This document shows, one piece after another, positions 39,137-42,034 of a stretch of DNA of 42,034 nucleotides (positions within the stretch are counted from its first letter, which is position 1; each line of letters starts with the position of its first letter). The position numbers and the translations under genes were made by a program. The DNA is from Deltaproteobacteria bacterium GWA2_55_10 (lineage in GTDB: Bacteria; Desulfobacterota; GWC2-55-46): NCBI GenBank assembly GCA_001797415.1, contig MGPL01000081.1, positions 1-42,034 on the forward strand. Direction: 5' to 3'. The notes under the pieces are model-generated. The model was not told the origin of the DNA and ran no database searches. It saw only the letters and a program-made list of their open reading frames with translations.

Positions 39137-39829
39137 ATGGGAAATATAATAGACCGGCTTTCCGAGCGCCTTGGGACATTCGGGGAAAAACTCCTGGAAT
39201 TCATCCCCGACCTGCTCGTCATAGTCATAATAATCATATCCGGCTTCATCGCTGCGTCGATATTACGGTTTCTGCTGATTAAAGCATTCAGCGCCGTCAG
39301 GTTCGACGACTGGAGCGACCAGATAGGTCTTACCACCGCCTTCAAAAAAGCCGGTATCACGAGCCCGCCGTCGAGCTTCCTCGGGTCGTTCGTCTACTGG
39401 TTCACGGTCGTGCTATTCTTTGTCGCGGGTTTCGCCACGCTTGGCTTCAGGGTCACGGACGCCCTCGTCTCGATATTCTTCGCTTTCCTTCCGCGCTTTT
39501 TCACGGCGCTCATCATCGTCCTCTTCGGATTTTTTGTTACGAAGAACCTTGCAAGGGGCGTACTCATAGCGGGCGTGACTGCCGGGATAGAGTACTCCAA
39601 GGCCCTGAGCGAACTCGTTCGCGTGCTGCTCTTTGTGCTTGTATTCGCAATGGCATTGGAAGAGCTTGCGATAGCGCCCAGGGTTGTGCTTGCCGCTTTC
39701 GGGATATTCTTCGGCGCGATCGGGATTGCCGCGGCAGTCGCGTTCGGGATCGCCGGAAGGGATTACGCAAAGCGGGTGATCGATTATCTTCTGTCGAAGC
39801 GCGAAGGCAACGACATAGACCAGCTCTGA
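39137..39829 (+). CDS. TM-helix-repeat membrane protein (mechanosensitive channel-like)
   Basis: A 230-residue protein with five hydrophobic helices (about 25-50, 80-103, 107-130, 150-170 and 183-205). The repeat-like blocks FGFFVTKNLARGVLIAG and AFGIAGRDYAKRVIDYL are typical of the conserved TM-helix (PF05552-like, CmpX-type) proteins related to mechanosensitive channels, but it lacks the MscS beta domain. It follows the glycosyltransferase by 10 bp (GGGGGATAAATG) and precedes MscS, so a role in osmotic stress or envelope tension is plausible. Confidence 0.7.
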   Translation: MGNIIDRLSERLGTFGEKLLEFIPDLLVIVIIIISGFIAASILRFLLIKAFSAVRFDDWSDQIGLTTAFKKAGITSPPSSFLGSFVYWFTVVLFFVAGFATLGFRVTDALVSIFFAFLPRFFTALIIVLFGFFVTKNLARGVLIAGVTAGIEYSKALSELVRVLLFVLVFAMALEELAIAPRVVLAAFGIFFGAIGIAAAVAFGIAGRDYAKRVIDYLLSKREGNDIDQL

Positions 39830-39845
39830 ATACCGCGCCCAAAGG

Positions 39846-39874
39846 TTGAAAGAAGACCGTCTTGATGTTACACT
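39846..39874 (+). promoter_or_regulatory. Internal promoter for mscS
   Basis: TTGAAA (39846-39851), a 17-base spacer and TACACT (39869-39874). It would give transcripts starting near 39881, inside the left arm of the hairpin in front of the mscS start codon. Confidence 0.6.
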
Positions 39875-39875
39875 G

Positions 39876-39902
39876 CCTCAATACTGTCCGGAGGTATTGA
39901 GG
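39876..39902 (+). promoter_or_regulatory. Hairpin masking the mscS ribosome binding site
   Basis: CCTCAATAC (39876-39884) and GTATTGAGG (39894-39902) form a perfect 9-bp stem with a 9-base loop. The 3' arm includes the first bases of the AGGAG (39900-39904) that precedes the ATG at 39908. Confidence 0.55.
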
Positions 39903-39907
39903 AGCAG

Positions 39908-40969
39908 ATGGAGCAGTTCTTCAAATTCGAAAAGAGCTATGACGGGAGCCTGTGGAAGACACTGGCCTTCTTCGGCCTGGAATTCCTGATAATCCTCGCG
40001 GTTCTCCTCGTTGCGCGCCGGTTGACGCTGAGGTGGTTCGAGCGGCTGGCCGAGCGCACTGACACCAGGGCCGACGACTTCGTAATAGACTCAATCCGGC
40101 ACCCTTCCATATTCTGGGCAATAGCCGTAGCCCTCTATGTGACAATCGCCACGTCAGGGCTTCCGCCCGAGTATGTCAACTACGGCCTGCGCGCCCTTTA
40201 CGTACTCATTACCATCTCCGTCACAATCGCGGCCGCGAACATCCTGTCAAAGCTCGTGCAGGGCGCCATCGAGAAGTCCGCCGGGGGCGTGGCTGTCACC
40301 GGCCTTTCCCGAACGGTCATAAAGGCGGTCATATTCGCGATAGGCACACTCATAATCCTGAACGGCCTCGGAGTTTCGATAACTCCGATGCTCACGGCGC
40401 TCGGCGTCGGCGGCCTCGCCGTGGCCCTCGCCCTTCAGGATACGCTCTCAAACTTCTTCGCCGGGATGCACATATTGATGGAGCGGCCGGTGAGGGTCGG
40501 CGACTATATCAAGATGAGCACGGGGGAAGAGGGCTTTGTCAACGACATCGGCTGGAGGACGACCAGGATAAAGCAGCTGGCCAACAACATCATCATAGTG
40601 CCAAACAACAAGCTCGCGCAGAGCATCATCACCAACCACTCGATGCCTGATAACAAGATGGCCCTGCTGATGAAGATAGGCGTCAGCTACTCCTCCGACC
40701 CGGCTCACGTGGAGAAGGTCCTCGTCGACGAGGCGAGCAGGGCCGTGGGTGAGGTCCCGGGGCTCCTCGGCGACCCCAACCCGCCCTTCGTGAGGTTCAT
40801 TCCCGGCTTCGGCGACTACTCCCTTGACTTCACCCTCATCTGCCAGGTCGCCAGCTACGTCGACCAGTACCTTGTCCAGCACGAGCTGAGGAAGCGCATC
40901 TTCGAAAGGTTCAAGGCGGAAGGGATAGAGTTCCCCTTCCCCACAAGGACCATCCACATAAAGCAATAG
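39908..40969 (+). CDS. MscS-family small-conductance mechanosensitive channel
   Basis: A 353-residue inner-membrane channel. Four hydrophobic segments precede the pore helix ALGVGGLAVALALQDTLSNFFAG, with the usual small-residue/Gly packing, then the beta domain (ERPVRVGDYIKMSTGEEG, TTRIKQLANNIIIVPNNKL) and an alpha/beta vestibule ending in an amphipathic helix and PFPTRTIHIKQ. Opens on membrane tension to release solutes after hypo-osmotic shock. The gene follows the TM-helix protein by 78 bp and has its own promoter and a hairpin over the ribosome binding site. The neighbouring osmolyte genes fit this role. Confidence 0.93.
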   Translation: MEQFFKFEKSYDGSLWKTLAFFGLEFLIILAVLLVARRLTLRWFERLAERTDTRADDFVIDSIRHPSIFWAIAVALYVTIATSGLPPEYVNYGLRALYVLITISVTIAAANILSKLVQGAIEKSAGGVAVTGLSRTVIKAVIFAIGTLIILNGLGVSITPMLTALGVGGLAVALALQDTLSNFFAGMHILMERPVRVGDYIKMSTGEEGFVNDIGWRTTRIKQLANNIIIVPNNKLAQSIITNHSMPDNKMALLMKIGVSYSSDPAHVEKVLVDEASRAVGEVPGLLGDPNPPFVRFIPGFGDYSLDFTLICQVASYVDQYLVQHELRKRIFERFKAEGIEFPFPTRTIHIKQ

Positions 40970-40980
40970 TCCCGGTCTAA

Positions 40981-41009
40981 TTGACATCCTGCTTAACGCA
41001 GCCTAACCT
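40981..41009 (+). promoter_or_regulatory. Candidate promoter of gpgS
   Basis: TTGACA (40981-40986), a 17-base spacer and TAACCT (41004-41009). It would start transcripts about 25 bases before the gpgS start codon. Confidence 0.5.
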
Positions 41010-41042
41010 CTATTAGGCCCCCATCAAAAAAGGGAGGAGGAC

Positions 41043-42034
41043 ATGGCCGATTTTTATCATTCGGGTGCGATAACCACTCTCCACAAGCTCGGCAAACCCA
41101 AGTCAGAACGCTTACTGGCTGAGCTTGAGCTCTACAGCCTTGTGCGCCCAATTGCCCTCGTGCTGCCCGCCCTTTACTCGGACGTGATGAGCGAGGCCAT
41201 GAAGGGCATAAGGGAGGAGCTTGGCAAGGCGAGGTTCATAAGGGAGATCGTGCTGGCGCTCGGCCCCGCGACCGACGAGGAGTTCAGGAACACAAAGGAG
41301 TTCCTCTCCGTCCTGCCGCAGGAGACTACGATAATCCACACCAGCGGTATGAGGATGAAAGAGCTGTACAGGATGCTGGAAGAGAAGGGAGTGAGCCCGG
41401 GCCTTGATGGAAAGGGGCGCTCCGCCTGGACGGCCTACGGCTACGTGCTGGCCAGCGGCAGGTCAGGCATGATTGCCCTTCACGACTGCGACATACAGAA
41501 CTACAACCTGGACCTGCTCGGCAGGCTCTGCTACCCGGTCGTTAGCCCCACGCTCGACTATGTCTTCTGCAAGGGTTTCTACGCGCGAGTGACAGACAGG
41601 ATGCACGGCAGGGTCACCAGGCTCTTCCTCGGTCCGCTCGTGAAGGCCCTCCAGAAGATGACCAGCAGCCATCCTTTTCTCGACTTCCTCGATTCGTTCA
41701 GGTATCCGCTTGCAGGAGAGTTCTCGATGACAATGGACGTCGCGAGGATAAACAGGATACCGTGGGACTGGGGGCTCGAGGTCGGGATGCTCTCGGAGGT
41801 CTACAGGAACTATTCGACCAAGAGGATATGCCAGGTCGACATTGCGGAGAACTACGAGCACAAGCACCAGGTCCTCTCGGCCGATGACCCTTCAACGGGC
41901 CTCATGAAGATGAGCATAGATATCGCCAAATCGATATTCAGGAGCCTTGCCTCTGAAGGGCTGGTCTTCTCTGACGGGTTTTTCAAATCGCTCATGGCGT
42001 CCTATCTCAGGATGGCCGAGGACAGCATTGTGAA
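41043..42034 (+). CDS. gpgS: Glucosyl-3-phosphoglycerate synthase GpgS (3' end outside window)
   Basis: Transfers glucose from NDP-glucose to 3-phosphoglycerate, the first step of glucosylglycerate synthesis. Starts at the ATG 41043 behind a strong GGGAGGAGGA and runs open to the window end (330 codons). GT81 features are MADFYHSGAITTLHKLG, a DCD motif at 148-150 in IALHDCDIQNYN, KGFYARVTDRMHGRVTRLF, LDSFRYPLAGEFSMTMDVAR, IPWDWGLEVGMLSEV and NYEHKHQVLS. Partial only because of the window edge. It pairs with the MpgP/GpgP-like phosphatase 4 kb upstream. Confidence 0.88.
   Translation, partial: MADFYHSGAITTLHKLGKPKSERLLAELELYSLVRPIALVLPALYSDVMSEAMKGIREELGKARFIREIVLALGPATDEEFRNTKEFLSVLPQETTIIHTSGMRMKELYRMLEEKGVSPGLDGKGRSAWTAYGYVLASGRSGMIALHDCDIQNYNLDLLGRLCYPVVSPTLDYVFCKGFYARVTDRMHGRVTRLFLGPLVKALQKMTSSHPFLDFLDSFRYPLAGEFSMTMDVARINRIPWDWGLEVGMLSEVYRNYSTKRICQVDIAENYEHKHQVLSADDPSTGLMKMSIDIAKSIFRSLASEGLVFSDGFFKSLMASYLRMAEDSIV

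Noticed and set aside
1..42034. CRISPR arrays, tRNA or rRNA genes, integrases or transposases
   Set aside because: I saw no regularly spaced direct repeats, no tRNA-like cloverleaf, and no recombinase or transposase motif in any real frame.

Overview
The window looks like a chromosomal segment from a Gram-negative bacterium with a partly anaerobic lifestyle. Evidence is an outer-membrane porin, a ChaN lipoprotein, a periplasmic molybdate-binding protein, an anaerobic-type (CbiD/CbiG/CbiX) corrin pathway, acetate kinase, and heavy AGG (Arg) and ATA (Ile) codon use in moderately GC-rich DNA. This combination resembles Desulfobacterota/Nitrospirota-type genomes, but that placement is an inference and no marker gene here settles it. 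Nothing suggests a phage, plasmid or CRISPR locus; the accessory signal lies in small non-coding repeats.

Layout. (1) 1-2.6 kb, minus strand: molybdate transporter modABC behind a Moco-type riboswitch with its own terminator. (2) 2.6-4.5 kb, minus: a PilZ-XRE regulator followed by a PAS-PAS histidine kinase. (3) 4.6-18.8 kb, minus: a large cobalt/cobalamin block headed by an adenosylcobalamin riboswitch. It runs cbiX-cbiC fusion, cbiM-cbiQ-cbiO, a porin, cbtB with a membrane partner, cbiD, cbiET, cbiL, cbiF, a VanZ-like protein, a creatininase-family protein, cbiG, cbiH and deoB, and ends at a terminator. (4) 18.9-24.4 kb, minus: a diadenylate-cyclase-domain protein coupled to a TrmJ-type methyltransferase, an EF-hand-rich protein, and a stress operon perR - peroxiredoxin - 41-aa zinc ribbon - sigma factor driven by a strong promoter overlapped by a PerR-like box. 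(5) 24.5-35.8 kb, mixed strands: membrane proteins, an Ogt/MGMT-type DNA repair protein, acetate kinase, an M23 peptidase, a REC-HD-GYP response regulator, ChaN, citrate synthase, a cold shock protein, RdgB, RNase PH and an amidase. (6) 35.8-42.0 kb, plus: a cation exchanger, a MpgP-like phosphatase, a glycosyltransferase, two mechanosensitive-channel-type proteins and a GpgS-type glucosyl-3-phosphoglycerate synthase, which together look like an osmoadaptation locus.

Scattered between genes are seven copies of a ~130-bp element (family A) with ~25-bp terminal inverted repeats and no coding capacity, all in one orientation. One copy is truncated next to a second, almost fully palindromic element (family B). 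The copies sit in leaders and 3' ends of genes and create false start codons for modA and citrate synthase. Two riboswitches, a possible leaderless mRNA, a possible RBS-masking hairpin before mscS, and several fusions or unusual neighbours (PilZ-XRE, CbiX-CbiC, deoB and creatininase in the B12 block) are the main points of interest.
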